Shown here in pieces: positions 56,601-64,000 of a stretch of DNA of 64,000 nt. The first letter of the stretch is position 1; the number at the start of each line of letters is the position of its first letter. Position numbers and translations under genes: made by a program. The stretch is from Anaerolineales bacterium (GTDB lineage Bacteria; Chloroflexota; Anaerolineae; Anaerolineales; Villigracilaceae). The stretch lies in the NCBI GenBank assembly GCA_014860805.1, contig JACZJB010000136.1, positions 1-64,000 on the forward strand, written 5' to 3'. Under the pieces are notes generated by a model. The model was not told the origin of the DNA and ran no database searches. It saw only the letters and a list, made by a program, of their open reading frames with translations.

Positions 56601-59600
56601 CATCACTGACATTCAGGGTGACGTTATGTATGCCCACGTTCGCATTGACTGGCGTTCCGCTGAGTGTGGCTGTGCCGTTGCCGTTGTCAGTAAAGGTCAA
56701 CCAGGCGGGGAGAGTCGGCGCGGTGATGGTTAGAACAGCTCCCAGGTCCGGATCGGAGGCGGTGATGTTATAGATGTAGAGGGCGTCTTCCGCTGCTGTT
56801 GTGATCGGGGTGCTGGTAAAGATGGGCGCATCGTTCGTGTTAGTCACCGTGATCGTGAATATCTGATCCACATCCGTGACGCCATCATTGACGCGCAAGG
56901 TGACATTATGAATGCCGACATGTGCGTTCAATGGTGTGCCGCTGAGGGAGGCGGTGCCATTGCCGTTATCCACGAGCGATAGCCAGACAGGCAGGGTGGG
57001 AGCAGTAATGATGAGCGTATCGCCGTCTGGGTCACTGGTTGTAATGTTGTATGTGTATGCGCTGTCCTCGGCCGCATTGGTGATCGGCGTGCTTGTGAAG
57101 GCTGGCGGGTCGTTGATGGGATTCACCGTGACTGTGAATGTAGTTTCAACGAACAAGGTGCCGGTATCTGTGGCGCGGATGGTGATTTGCGCTGAGCCGT
57201 TTGCATTCGGTGCGTAGTCCAGCACCAAATTCTGGTTGCCAGTGACGCTCAACGAAGTAAATAGTGCGGCATTCGTATTGCCGGTTATCGAGTACGTGAG
57301 CGCGGAGTCTGCATCTTCCACATCTGCAAAAGAGGTCCACAGGTCAATTGTGGTGTTCGGCGCATCTTCATCTACAGTGACATTGGCAATGCCAGAGGTG
57401 ACGGGTGTATCGTTGACAGGATTCACTGTGACTGTGAAAGTCGTTTCAATGAACAAGCCACTCGCATCCGTGGCGCGGACCGTGAGCTGGGCACTGCCAA
57501 ATTGATTGGGTGCATAGTCCAGAACAAGGTTCTGCCCGCCTGCAACGCTGACAGATGTGAACAGTGCGGGATTCGTATTCCCTGTGATGGTGTAGGTCAT
57601 CTGCGCATCTGTGTTTTCCACATCCGCAAAGGACGGCCACAGGTCTATTGTCGTGTCCGCGGCATCTTCGTTAACTGTTACATTCGCTATGCCTGTGGTG
57701 GTGGGCGCATCATTGATTTCAGTGATATTGACCGTGAAGACGGTTTCAATGAACAGGCCGCCTGTGTCGGTAGCCCGAACTGTAATTTGGGCACTGCCGC
57801 TGGCGTCTGGCGCAAAATCAAGGACGAGGTTTTGGCCTGCATTTATGTTGTGCGAGGTGAACAAAGCAGGGTTGGTATTGTTCGCGACGGTGTAGACCAA
57901 GGCGCTGTCAGCGTCTTCGATGTCTGCAAAGGAAGGCCATAAGTCAATTGTGGTGTTTGCCGCGTCTTCATCCACAGTGACGTTGGAAATGCCAGTTGTG
58001 GTAGGCGCATCATTGACCGGATTAACTGTCACAGTGAACGTGGTTTCAACAAACAGGCCGCCCGAGTCAGTTGCGCGGACGGTAATGTCTGCAGTGCCCG
58101 CCTGGTTTTCAGCGTAATCGAGAACCAGGTTTTGATTGGCGAGGATATCCACCGACGTGAAGAGCGCCGCGTTGGTGTTGGTTTGGATGGCGTAGGTCAA
58201 AGCGCTGTCAGGCTCATCCAAGTCTGAGAAGGAAGTCCACAAGTCAAGGGTCGAGTTTGAAGCGTCTTCATCCACAGCGACGTTTGCAATACCGCTGGTT
58301 GTCGGTGCATGGTTGACGATTTGCAGATAGGTCAATTCCACGCTTTCGATTGTAGGCGTGATGTTCACATCCGCCGTGCCGAGCGTAACACGGTATTGGG
58401 CGTATTGTCCGTTGGGGCTGGCGATCACACCGCTGGTGGCTTGCCATGCAGACCAGGTTCCATCAGGCGTGGGAGTGTTGCCTGTGCGTGTTTCAAATGC
58501 AGCGTTCGTGCCGGCAGGGATGGAGCTGACCGAGATGAGATCGAGCCAATCCACAACCGAGCCTGCATCGAAGATGCGCGACTCGAAGGCACAGGGGGTG
58601 CCATACGGAGTCAAACGCATCCAGTCGACAATGGCTGCCGTGCCGCCTGCGTCGTAGTCGCTGATGGCGGGACGCATATCTGCCAGCGCGACGTTGTGCT
58701 GGGCGTAGAAAATGCCGTCAATATAAAAGGAAACAGTGGTGCCCGTCCAATCAATGCGATAACGATGCGGCGTGCCGATCCATGTTCCGGGGATGGGCGT
58801 GTTTTGCCCATCGCTGGTCCGTGCATAGAACTGGTTGGTTGTATTATTTGTACTAAAGATCGCCCAGCTTCCGCCAAAGTCTGGCGCGCCGATCAATCCC
58901 ACGTGCTGGAACTGGCTGGCTGTAAATGTGGCTACAAATTCGAAGCTTCTGCCAGGAGTAAAAGTTGTTGTCGAATAATATGCAGCAGCGCCATCGACCA
59001 CAACTTGGCCGCCGCCTACAGTGGATGTTCCGCCCGTCCAAGGCGCGCTTACCCAGCCTGCCGGGAGACTGGCTCCGCTAAACTCCGTGCCAACGGTTGG
59101 GTTGAGGATTAACTCTCCGTTGGTCGTTTCTGTGATGTAGCAGGCGTTCGTACCGGACCCGAAATCTGATCCTGTTGTATCGAGCAATCCATCCGCTTTG
59201 GTGATAAAACTCCAATCCGAATCAGCGCCGAGCGGATTGCCAGCCAAATCAGCGACTGCACTTTCCACATGGACAGCATATTGCGTCCCCAGCGCAAGGT
59301 TGCTGTTCGGGTTGAGCGTGGCAGTTACGCCGGAATAGCTGAGAGTAAACGGCACTGGAGTATTGGGACCATCCAGGGTTAATGAGAAGTTGGCAGGGAT
59401 GATGGTGGCCGGATCCATGGGTTCGCTGAATGTAACCGTGATATTGCCGGTCTCATCCACATCCACTGCGTTCGGCGCAGGGACGCGGCCGATAATGGTT
59501 GGCGATGTGACATCCGCACCAATGGAATATGTGATTGAAACGTCTTCCAAGACCGGCGTGAATGTATTATTCGATGCGGCCAGTACAACCTGATATTGGA

Positions 59601-62600
59601 TGTAGCGTGAATTACCGCTTAATGCCGATCCGGATGTTGGCACTGACTGGAAGGAAGTCCACGTGCCGTCCGGAGTGGGCGTGTTGCCGATGCGGTAAGA
59701 GAATGCAAAAGATGTACCTGCGGGTGTTTGACCCGTCCATGCCATGGTTTCCCAGTTGACAGGCTGGCCTGCGTCAAAGACGCGCGAAGTGAAGGTACAA
59801 GGCGAAATATACGGGCTGACGTGCATCCAATCCACCGTGAGGGCGGGGTTATTGAAGTCGTAGTCACTGGCAGCGGCGCGCATTTGGGTGTTGATGGTCA
59901 CAGTGCGGCTGAGAACATTCACTCCATCAATATAGAAGTTGACGCTGTTTGCGTTCCAGTCGATGCGATAGTGATGTGGACTGCCAATGTATTGAGCGCC
60001 CAGTGCAATTTTGTCTTCACCGACGTTGAACGGTCCGCCGGCATTCGCCAGAATACGGGCATAAAGCTGTGAACCGTCATTGCTTGTGGAGAACATGATC
60101 CAGGGCGAATTGTTGAAAGTCGGGTCGCCGCCGCCGAAGCCAACATGCTGGAACGACTGGCCGGTAAATGTCGCTACGAATTCCAATGATGTTCCGGGGT
60201 TAAGCAGTGTATCGTTTCTGGCAGAAACACCGTTCAAGGTCAGCAAACCTCCGCTGACAGAAGGAGTTCCGCCCGTCCAGGCATTGCTGGACCAACCTGA
60301 AGGCAAAACGAAACCGTCAAACTCAGCGGCAATGGTAGGCGGCAAAATCAATTCGCCGTTGCCGGTCTGAGTGGGATAGGCACAGCTTAAGTCTCCGCTG
60401 CTGAAATCACCGAGGATGGTATCTCCGAGTGTTCCGGACGGTGTGGTGAAATTCAGAGTCGCTGGCGGGACTGGAGATGTTGACGAGTTTGCGCTCGCAT
60501 CCGCAGAGGTGACGCGGAAGTAATGCGTGGTGTTCGGGATAAGGCCCGTCAACGTGATGGAGTGTGTCGTGGTAAGAACTGCATCAGTGGAATTGAGATT
60601 CAAAGCAGCAGAATCAGTTCCAAAGTCCACGCGTGAATCGGAGGCTTCGTCCGTCGTCCAAGTGATGGTGACTGTCCCATCGCCATTGACGGTGGAAACG
60701 ATATTTGAAATGACGGGCGCAGTTGTATCAAGTGAATAGACAGCCTGATAATCCCCACCGGGGGCAAGGAAGTTGGCGTATTCGATCCCTTTGATGGTTT
60801 CAGTAGTGTACGTTACCGGGCTACCGTTACGCGTAATGCTTTGAAGGGGCCCCGCGTTGGATTGCGTGGGCAGCATGGCGTACAGCCCATTTGCTCCGCC
60901 GCCAACCGAAACATGGAAGTCAAGAGCGTTTCCATTCCAGGTGATTCCGCTGAAGGCGGAGAGGTTGCGGCCATCCAGCCAGGTCAATAATTGTTTGGCC
61001 GAGATGACAGGCACACTGCGTGCCTGAGCAGATGCGACCATCGCCAGTGCGGCAGTGTTGGCGCTGGGGCCGCCATCGGTGTGCATATTGGAAGTGAAAG
61101 CGCCATAATAACCGGGTGCGCCAATCGCATTGTCGAGGAGTACATCAATGTTGTATGGGAATGTCTGTCCTGATTCGTCTGTAAATTGAGTGGTCGCCTG
61201 ATAGACATCGATCAGCGTGCCATCAAGATCAGCGAATCGCATGGGCATGCCCGAGCCAGTGAACAAGCCGGGACGGTCCTGAATCCAACTGGCAGGCCAG
61301 TAATAGTAGTTGGTATCTAGGCGCATACCGTTATCCAGTTGGACTTTCGGTTGAGTAGACCAGTCACTGAAGGCAATGCAATGTGTGCGCTGGGTGGTTT
61401 GCGGGTTTATGCTTGGGAACTGTGCAAGCAGTGCAGGGATCTGGGTGGCGTAATCGTTCGCAAGGGAGGCCGGTGTAAAGTTGGCACAGCCTGTATTGAT
61501 ATGAACCGCGAACTCGTATCCCTGCGCCTGATAGGCTGCCAGTTGTGCGTTTGTGATGGGCGCATTGGTATACAAATATGTGCTGCTGCGCACACACTCC
61601 CAATCGTTTACATTGCAGCCAACCGGGCTGAGGGAATTGTAAGCGTTGAGACGATTAACAAGGTCGCCACCGCCGTGTTCATCGTGGGTCATAACGAAGA
61701 CCGCTTTTTCGCCGCGCGGGAAATACCAGAAACGCGGCAGGGGATTATTGTCCGCATTCATGGAAAAGATCATGTTGGCAAGCAGGCGTTGCTGTTCATC
61801 CGCCTGTGGGATTTGAACTTTATTAAAGTCCACCCAATCTGGATAGAACAAGTTATCCGAGCGGATTGGCCCGGCTTGTCCGTCACGGCTCTGACCTGCC
61901 CAGGCAGGATTGCCCTGACGGGTATACACAACCGAACGCGCCAGGTCGTACGTGAAAGCTGCTGCCTGCCCACCGTTTGATCCCACGCTGACAATTGTTA
62001 CTGCGGGGTTTGTGGTGGCAGTGGTCGCGTTGGAATACAGCGTCGCAATGGATGTTGCTCCGCTCAAGGTATAACGATCGGCAGTGCCGTGGAATTGAAT
62101 GGTCTGATTGACAATGCCTGTTCCCGGCGCAGAAGCTGTGTTGACCAGTATATATCCTTCGCTTAATGTTGTGCCAGCGGGGGTTATCCCAAGGAGGGAG
62201 GCAAGCTGCGGGTCGGGTTTCATCGCGATCAAATTACCGCCGTTATTGACCCAATTTGTGATCAGGCCAACTTCTGTCGGTGTCAACGTTATTTCGCCAA
62301 GAATGACGACCTGATAATTGTTGAGCAACGCGCCGGTGAGGTTGGAAATATCCGTGGCTGTGAATTCGTTCAAGCCTTCGGCGCGCAGGATTTCAGCGTA
62401 ATAGCGGCTGAATGGATTGGCTGCGCTGGACAGAACGAGAATGGGTCCACCAGGACCTTCGTTGGGCGGGGGACCCTGGGTGGAGAATGTCCATGTGTAA
62501 TTGGAGGCGAGCGGGTTACCTGCGATATCCGTTACACCGGATGCTCCGCCGATCACTCGGGCGGTGTATGTTGCTGAAAGGGTCAATGCTGAGGAAGGAT

Positions 62601-64000
62601 TAAGAGTCACTGTCCGCGTGCCGGCGTTATAAGAAACAGTGGCAGGCACCAGGTTGTTGGAAGCGTCGCGCAGTTCAACGGTGGAATTTGTGATGGTGAG
62701 CACATCCATGCCCTCGCTGAAAGTGGCAGTTATGCTTGTCCCGGTGCCGACGTTTGTGACGCCATTCAATGGGGCGACAGTTGTGATCGTTGGCGCGGTA
62801 TTGTCAATTGGGGTATCGGGCGCGAAAAGTACATCCACCCAATAGTTGCTCGCCTGAAATGAACTTTGCGGGAAGGCGCTGCTTCCATAGTTATACACAC
62901 CGTTTGGCCCATCTGGGTCTGCATTTGACAATGCACGCAATGGCGCATTGTAAACCTCGGATGTGAAATAATTATTTGCAGCGGCGTAGTTGCCGGATTG
63001 AGTGAAATAAGAGCCGATGTAGGTTGTATTTGCATCGATATGGACGGGCGTGTCAAATAGAATTTCCTGCCAGCCGACATCTGCGGAGTTATTGGTGTAG
63101 TTTTTTGCTCCTAATTGTGTTCCGTTCGATGCCCATAGATGCCCAATGAATGGACCCGTGTTCGCTGCGCCTTTATAGAATGTGATGCCGATGATCGAAC
63201 CGGGGACGTCAGACTTAAATTTAAAACCAGCTTCAATGGCTGTCGGGTCATTTACAGATGCATTGCCTGTAATCGTTCCCTGCTCCCAGACGCTGTAAAT
63301 TTGCGGCGTAGAGTCGAAGATAACATCCACCCAATAATTGCTGCTTTGATATGTTTGGGCCGGGAAGGAGCTTGGGCCATAGTTATACACGCCATTTGGG
63401 CCATCTTCGCCATTGGCTAAGGCGCGTAATGGCGCGCTGTTGAATCCGGTGACAAGGTAATTAACATCGGAAGAATATCCACCATTAGCCGAATGATAGG
63501 AGGCAACATAGGTTGTGTTTGCAGTGATTTGAACAGGCGTGCTGAAATAAACTTCCTGCCAGCCGGATGCGGTTTCACTGGTGAAGACCGCTTCGGCTAA
63601 TTGCGTTCCATCAGAAGCCCAAAGATGCCCGGTATGCGTGCCAGTGTTGGCGGTATCTTTGTAGAAGCGCAAGCCGGTGATGTAACCGGCTTCAGAAGAT
63701 TCGAATTTGACACCTACTTCAATAGGCTGTCCATCATTCTCATATAGGTTGGCAGGGGTGAATGTATCATTCCAAATCGAGCAGGGACAAACGCGTTCAA
63801 TTACATTCAAAGTGATGCTTGCGGAAGGTGCGCCAATGTTGCCGCTATCGTCAATGGCACGGCTGAGAATTGTGGCAGTTGTGTTGGGTGTGCCGGGAAT
63901 CCAGTTGTAACTCCACGCTGTGCGCCCTGTTGCCATTTTCCACGTTGCGCCATTGTCAAGCGAGACCTCAACTGCCGCAACTACACCGCCGGTATCTGAA
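53683..64000 (-). CDS. Giant multidomain surface protein with C-terminal sortase (5' end outside window)
   Basis: A partial gene of more than 3,430 codons. The track starts at ATG 63936, but the frame stays open to the right edge (GGVVAAVEVSLDNGATWKM...), so the real start and any signal peptide are outside. Domains in order: the end of an Ig-like domain; two DUF4082-like domains (GLRFYKDTANTGTHTGHLW, ITFYKGAANTG); an Ig-like Big_5-type domain (FSEGMDVLTITN). Then comes a long catalytic-looking region: PILVLSSAANPFSRYYAEIL, a Rossmann/GATase-like part, followed by FPRGEKAVFVMTHDEHGGG, deacetylase-like. FN3-like and two LamG-like (GFGGGD / DWMHVSPY) domains follow, each with an Ig-like neighbour. 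Then four 'TTGIANVTV' repeats, six cadherin/He_PIG repeats, and cadherin-like domains closely similar to those of giant protein 1. It ends in IPVTG and a sortase (TGHATD, LVTCENW, SRRLVRAVL). Confidence 0.85.
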   Translation of the reverse strand, partial: SDTGGVVAAVEVSLDNGATWKMATGRTAWSYNWIPGTPNTTATILSRAIDDSGNIGAPSASITLNVIERVCPCSIWNDTFTPANLYENDGQPIEVGVKFESSEAGYITGLRFYKDTANTGTHTGHLWASDGTQLAEAVFTSETASGWQEVYFSTPVQITANTTYVASYHSANGGYSSDVNYLVTGFNSAPLRALANGEDGPNGVYNYGPSSFPAQTYQSSNYWVDVIFDSTPQIYSVWEQGTITGNASVNDPTAIEAGFKFKSDVPGSIIGITFYKGAANTGPFIGHLWASNGTQLGAKNYTNNSADVGWQEILFDTPVHIDANTTYIGSYFTQSGNYAAANNYFTSEVYNAPLRALSNADPDGPNGVYNYGSSAFPQSSFQASNYWVDVLFAPDTPIDNTAPTITTVAPLNGVTNVGTGTSITATFSEGMDVLTITNSTVELRDASNNLVPATVSYNAGTRTVTLNPSSALTLSATYTARVIGGASGVTDIAGNPLASNYTWTFSTQGPPPNEGPGGPILVLSSAANPFSRYYAEILRAEGLNEFTATDISNLTGALLNNYQVVILGEITLTPTEVGLITNWVNNGGNLIAMKPDPQLASLLGITPAGTTLSEGYILVNTASAPGTGIVNQTIQFHGTADRYTLSGATSIATLYSNATTATTNPAVTIVSVGSNGGQAAAFTYDLARSVVYTRQGNPAWAGQSRDGQAGPIRSDNLFYPDWVDFNKVQIPQADEQQRLLANMIFSMNADNNPLPRFWYFPRGEKAVFVMTHDEHGGGDLVNRLNAYNSLSPVGCNVNDWECVRSSTYLYTNAPITNAQLAAYQAQGYEFAVHINTGCANFTPASLANDYATQIPALLAQFPSINPQTTQRTHCIAFSDWSTQPKVQLDNGMRLDTNYYYWPASWIQDRPGLFTGSGMPMRFADLDGTLIDVYQATTQFTDESGQTFPYNIDVLLDNAIGAPGYYGAFTSNMHTDGGPSANTAALAMVASAQARSVPVISAKQLLTWLDGRNLSAFSGITWNGNALDFHVSVGGGANGLYAMLPTQSNAGPLQSITRNGSPVTYTTETIKGIEYANFLAPGGDYQAVYSLDTTAPVISNIVSTVNGDGTVTITWTTDEASDSRVDFGTDSAALNLNSTDAVLTTTHSITLTGLIPNTTHYFRVTSADASANSSTSPVPPATLNFTTPSGTLGDTILGDFSSGDLSCAYPTQTGNGELILPPTIAAEFDGFVLPSGWSSNAWTGGTPSVSGGLLTLNGVSARNDTLLNPGTSLEFVATFTGQSFQHVGFGGGDPTFNNSPWIMFSTSNDGSQLYARILANAGGPFNVGEDKIALGAQYIGSPHHYRIDWNANSVNFYIDGVNVLSRTVTINTQMRAAASDYDFNNPALTVDWMHVSPYISPCTFTSRVFDAGQPVNWETMAWTGQTPAGTSFAFSYRIGNTPTPDGTWTSFQSVPTSGSALSGNSRYIQYQVVLAASNNTFTPVLEDVSITYSIGADVTSPTIIGRVPAPNAVDVDETGNITVTFSEPMDPATIIPANFSLTLDGPNTPVPFTLSYSGVTATLNPNSNLALGTQYAVHVESAVADLAGNPLGADSDWSFITKADGLLDTTGSDFGSGTNACYITETTNGELILNPTVGTEFSGASLPAGWVSAPWTGGTSTVGGGQVVVDGAAAYYSTTTFTPGRSFEFVATFTASQFQHVGLIGAPDFGGSWAIFSTNNTTNQFYARTSDGQNTPIPGTWIGTPHRYRIDWTGTTVSFYIDGIFYAQHNVALADMRPAISDYDAGGTAAIVDWMRLTPYGTPCAFESRIFDAGSVVDWLDLISVSSIPAGTNAAFETRTGNTPTPDGTWSAWQATSGVIASPNGQYAQYRVTLGTADVNITPTIESVELTYLQIVNHAPTTSGIANVAVDEDASNSTLDLWTSFSDLDEPDSALTYAIQTNTNAALFTSVDILANQNLVLDYAENQAGTADITVRATDSGGLFVETTFTVTVNPVNDAPTTTGISNVTVDEDAANTTIDLWPSFADIEDADSALVYTVANNTNPALFTSHNINAGQNLVLDFAPDASGSAQITVRATDTGGLFIETVFTVNITEINDAPTTTGIANVTVNEDAADTTIDLWPSFADVENTDAQMTYTITGNTNPALFTSVSVAGGQNLVLDYAPNQFGSAQLTVRATDASGLFIETTFTVTVNPVNDTPVTSGIANVTVDEDAPNTTIDLWTSFADVEDADSALTYSITGNTNAALFTSLSVTGNQNLVLDYAPNANGSAQITIRATDTGTLFVETTFTVTVNPINDPPAFTSTPITNAAEDSAYTYNITTSDPDGDTLIITAPTLPVWLSLVDNGNGTASLSGTPLNAHVGIHNVTLRVNDGVTDVDQIFTITVTNTNDAPIFTSTPITTAAEDALYIYNITASDPDLGAVLTITAPTLPAWLTFTDNGNGTATLSGTPVNANVGIHNVTLNVSDGIANVNQVFAIDVGNTNDAPFFTSAGITAATEDLSYIYNITTSDPDLGSVLTITAPTLPAWLSLVDNGDGTATLFGTPSNANVGANNVTLRVSDGILNVDQNFVITVANVNDAPAFTSTAVTAATEDILYTYNIIASDPDLGTVLAITAPTLPSWLSLVDNGNGTATLSGVPLNANAGNNPVVLQVSDGTVSVQQNFTIAVANVNDAPAFTSTAVTSATEAALYTYDITTNDPDVGDSLIITAPTLPAWLSLVDNGNGTATLSGTPTNANVGNHNVTLRVSDGTASADQIFVVTVANVNDAPAFTSTAVTSATEDVLYSYNITASDPDLGDTLTITAPTLPAWLSLVDNGNGTATLSGTPTNAHIGNHNVTLRVTDGTVNVEQPFTIVVANVNDIPTDIALSNSIVNEGLPAGTVVGTLSTTDPDSGDTFTYSFCGGPDDASFQLNGDTLETAAVLDADIQGTLTICIHSEDAGGLFMEEQFIITISNVNDAPVITLQSNSKNVDESSPLFFNTANASRITLSDPDAGTDAVQTTLTVIQGRLTLSTTSGLIFSTGDGTTDNTMTFSGALSDINAALNGMRYDPPAGFNGGDTLQIDVDDLGNNGSGGNLTDSASMDLSILPMPPKVVTNGINTVADTGDGILAEAEVVTASVTQFIVTFDQDLNDPAGNTALDDVTNPANFMLVHDNADDFQTVSCAGGVSSQDIAITINFVTYSNNGGAGPFIATVNVNDGLPLAYGNYRLFICGTTSITDLYGLELAGDGNTAGTDMVRTFTIPNGIGGGGSGGAANTGFELPASGVMIPVTGFAPGEITPLPAQTGNLLYETKENLRLEIPSLSINQPIVGIKYNNGWDVTWLESKIGYLEGSAYPTWAGNTILTGHATDPNGNLTSFAYIKDLKIGDKFRIHANGQIYIYQVQQNRLISPASLSALFKHEEYDWVTLVTCENWNSELRKFTSRRLVRAVLVSVIPEK
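53686..54198 (-). other. IPVTG motif plus sortase domain of giant protein 2
   Basis: IPVTG is encoded at 54184-54198, then a ~25-residue linker and the sortase fold. The block is highly similar to the end of giant protein 1, including LRLEIPSLS.NQPIVGI, GYLEGSAYPTW, LVTCEN and RAVL.SVIPEK. Confidence 0.8.
55415..58310 (-). repeat. Tandem cadherin/Ig-like domain repeats in giant protein 2
   Basis: Six units of about 94 residues (about 280 bp each, 55415-57112) share 'PAFTSTAVTSATED..Y.YNIT..DPD' and 'LPAWLSLVDNGNGTATLSGTP'. Four units of about 100 residues (57113-58310) share 'TTGIANVTVDED...TIDLWPSFAD'. Adjacent units are very alike, pointing to expansion by unequal recombination. Confidence 0.85.

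Noticed and set aside
58309-59112. 267-aa ORF on the + strand
   Set aside because: Antisense to giant protein 2; composition and lack of motifs indicate a shadow frame.
1-64000. tRNA or rRNA genes
   Set aside because: No intergenic region shows a cloverleaf or rRNA-like sequence that I can recognise; the gaps are mostly short and explained by terminators, promoters and repeats.

Overview
The window reads like a chromosome segment of a Chloroflexota bacterium, most likely class Anaerolineae. This is an inference from gene content; no rRNA or tRNA is visible. Pointers are: secreted proteins built from 'MG.P...LS..YVFP.YD' repeats, two giant surface proteins ending in a sortase domain, a GguAB/ChvE-type sugar importer, and Shine-Dalgarno starts mixed with one apparently leaderless start.

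Layout. (1) 180-2552: a secreted repeat protein. (2) 2.6-14.3 kb: a visibly AT-rich surface-glycan island on the + strand. It holds a sulfotransferase, hexapeptide acyltransferases, a VioA-like aminotransferase, a decayed IS5-like element, a GT2-GT61 fusion, a second GT2 enzyme, an fdtC/fdtA/fdtB set for a dTDP-3-acetamido-3,6-dideoxyhexose, and a membrane-anchored alkaline-phosphatase-superfamily protein wedged between fdtA and fdtB. (3) 14.6-21.7 kb: a small conserved protein (-), a four-gene + strand glycan operon (two GT2 enzymes, a WecA/MraY-type polyprenyl-phosphate sugar-phosphate transferase, a GT-C-like polytopic protein), and a family-4-like uracil-DNA glycosylase (-) without the expected Fe-S cysteines. 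(4) 22.0-33.4 kb: giant protein 1 (about 3,795 aa): six LamG-like domains with FN3 linkers, an embedded calcineurin-like phosphoesterase, about twelve cadherin/Ig-like repeats, an IPVTG motif and a terminal sortase.

(5) 33.5-47.6 kb, all on the - strand: a pentose (L-arabinose-type) block. In transcription order it holds a LacI regulator with its own tandem operators, the substrate-binding protein, ABC ATPase, permease, a UPF0303 protein, a Gfo/Idh/MocA oxidoreductase, an SDR protein, an FGGY kinase, AraD, AraA, an aldo/keto reductase and a mutarotase-fold protein. Imported sugar is isomerised (AraA), phosphorylated (FGGY kinase) and epimerised (AraD) to xylulose-5-phosphate. The oxidoreductases suggest a side route for other sugars. 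(6) 47.7-53.5 kb, - strand: a complete [NiFe]-hydrogenase maturation set, hypA-hypB-hypF-hypC-hypD-hypE, without hydrogenase structural genes in the window. (7) 53.7 kb to the right edge, - strand: giant protein 2, a partial gene of more than 3,400 codons with DUF4082-like, Ig-like, deacetylase-like, concanavalin-like and cadherin-like domains and the same IPVTG-plus-sortase end as giant protein 1.

The most unusual system here is the pair of giant multidomain surface proteins, each carrying its own sortase at the C-terminus directly behind a sorting-signal-like pentapeptide. Genes for a surface glycan lie on the same side of the window as giant protein 1.
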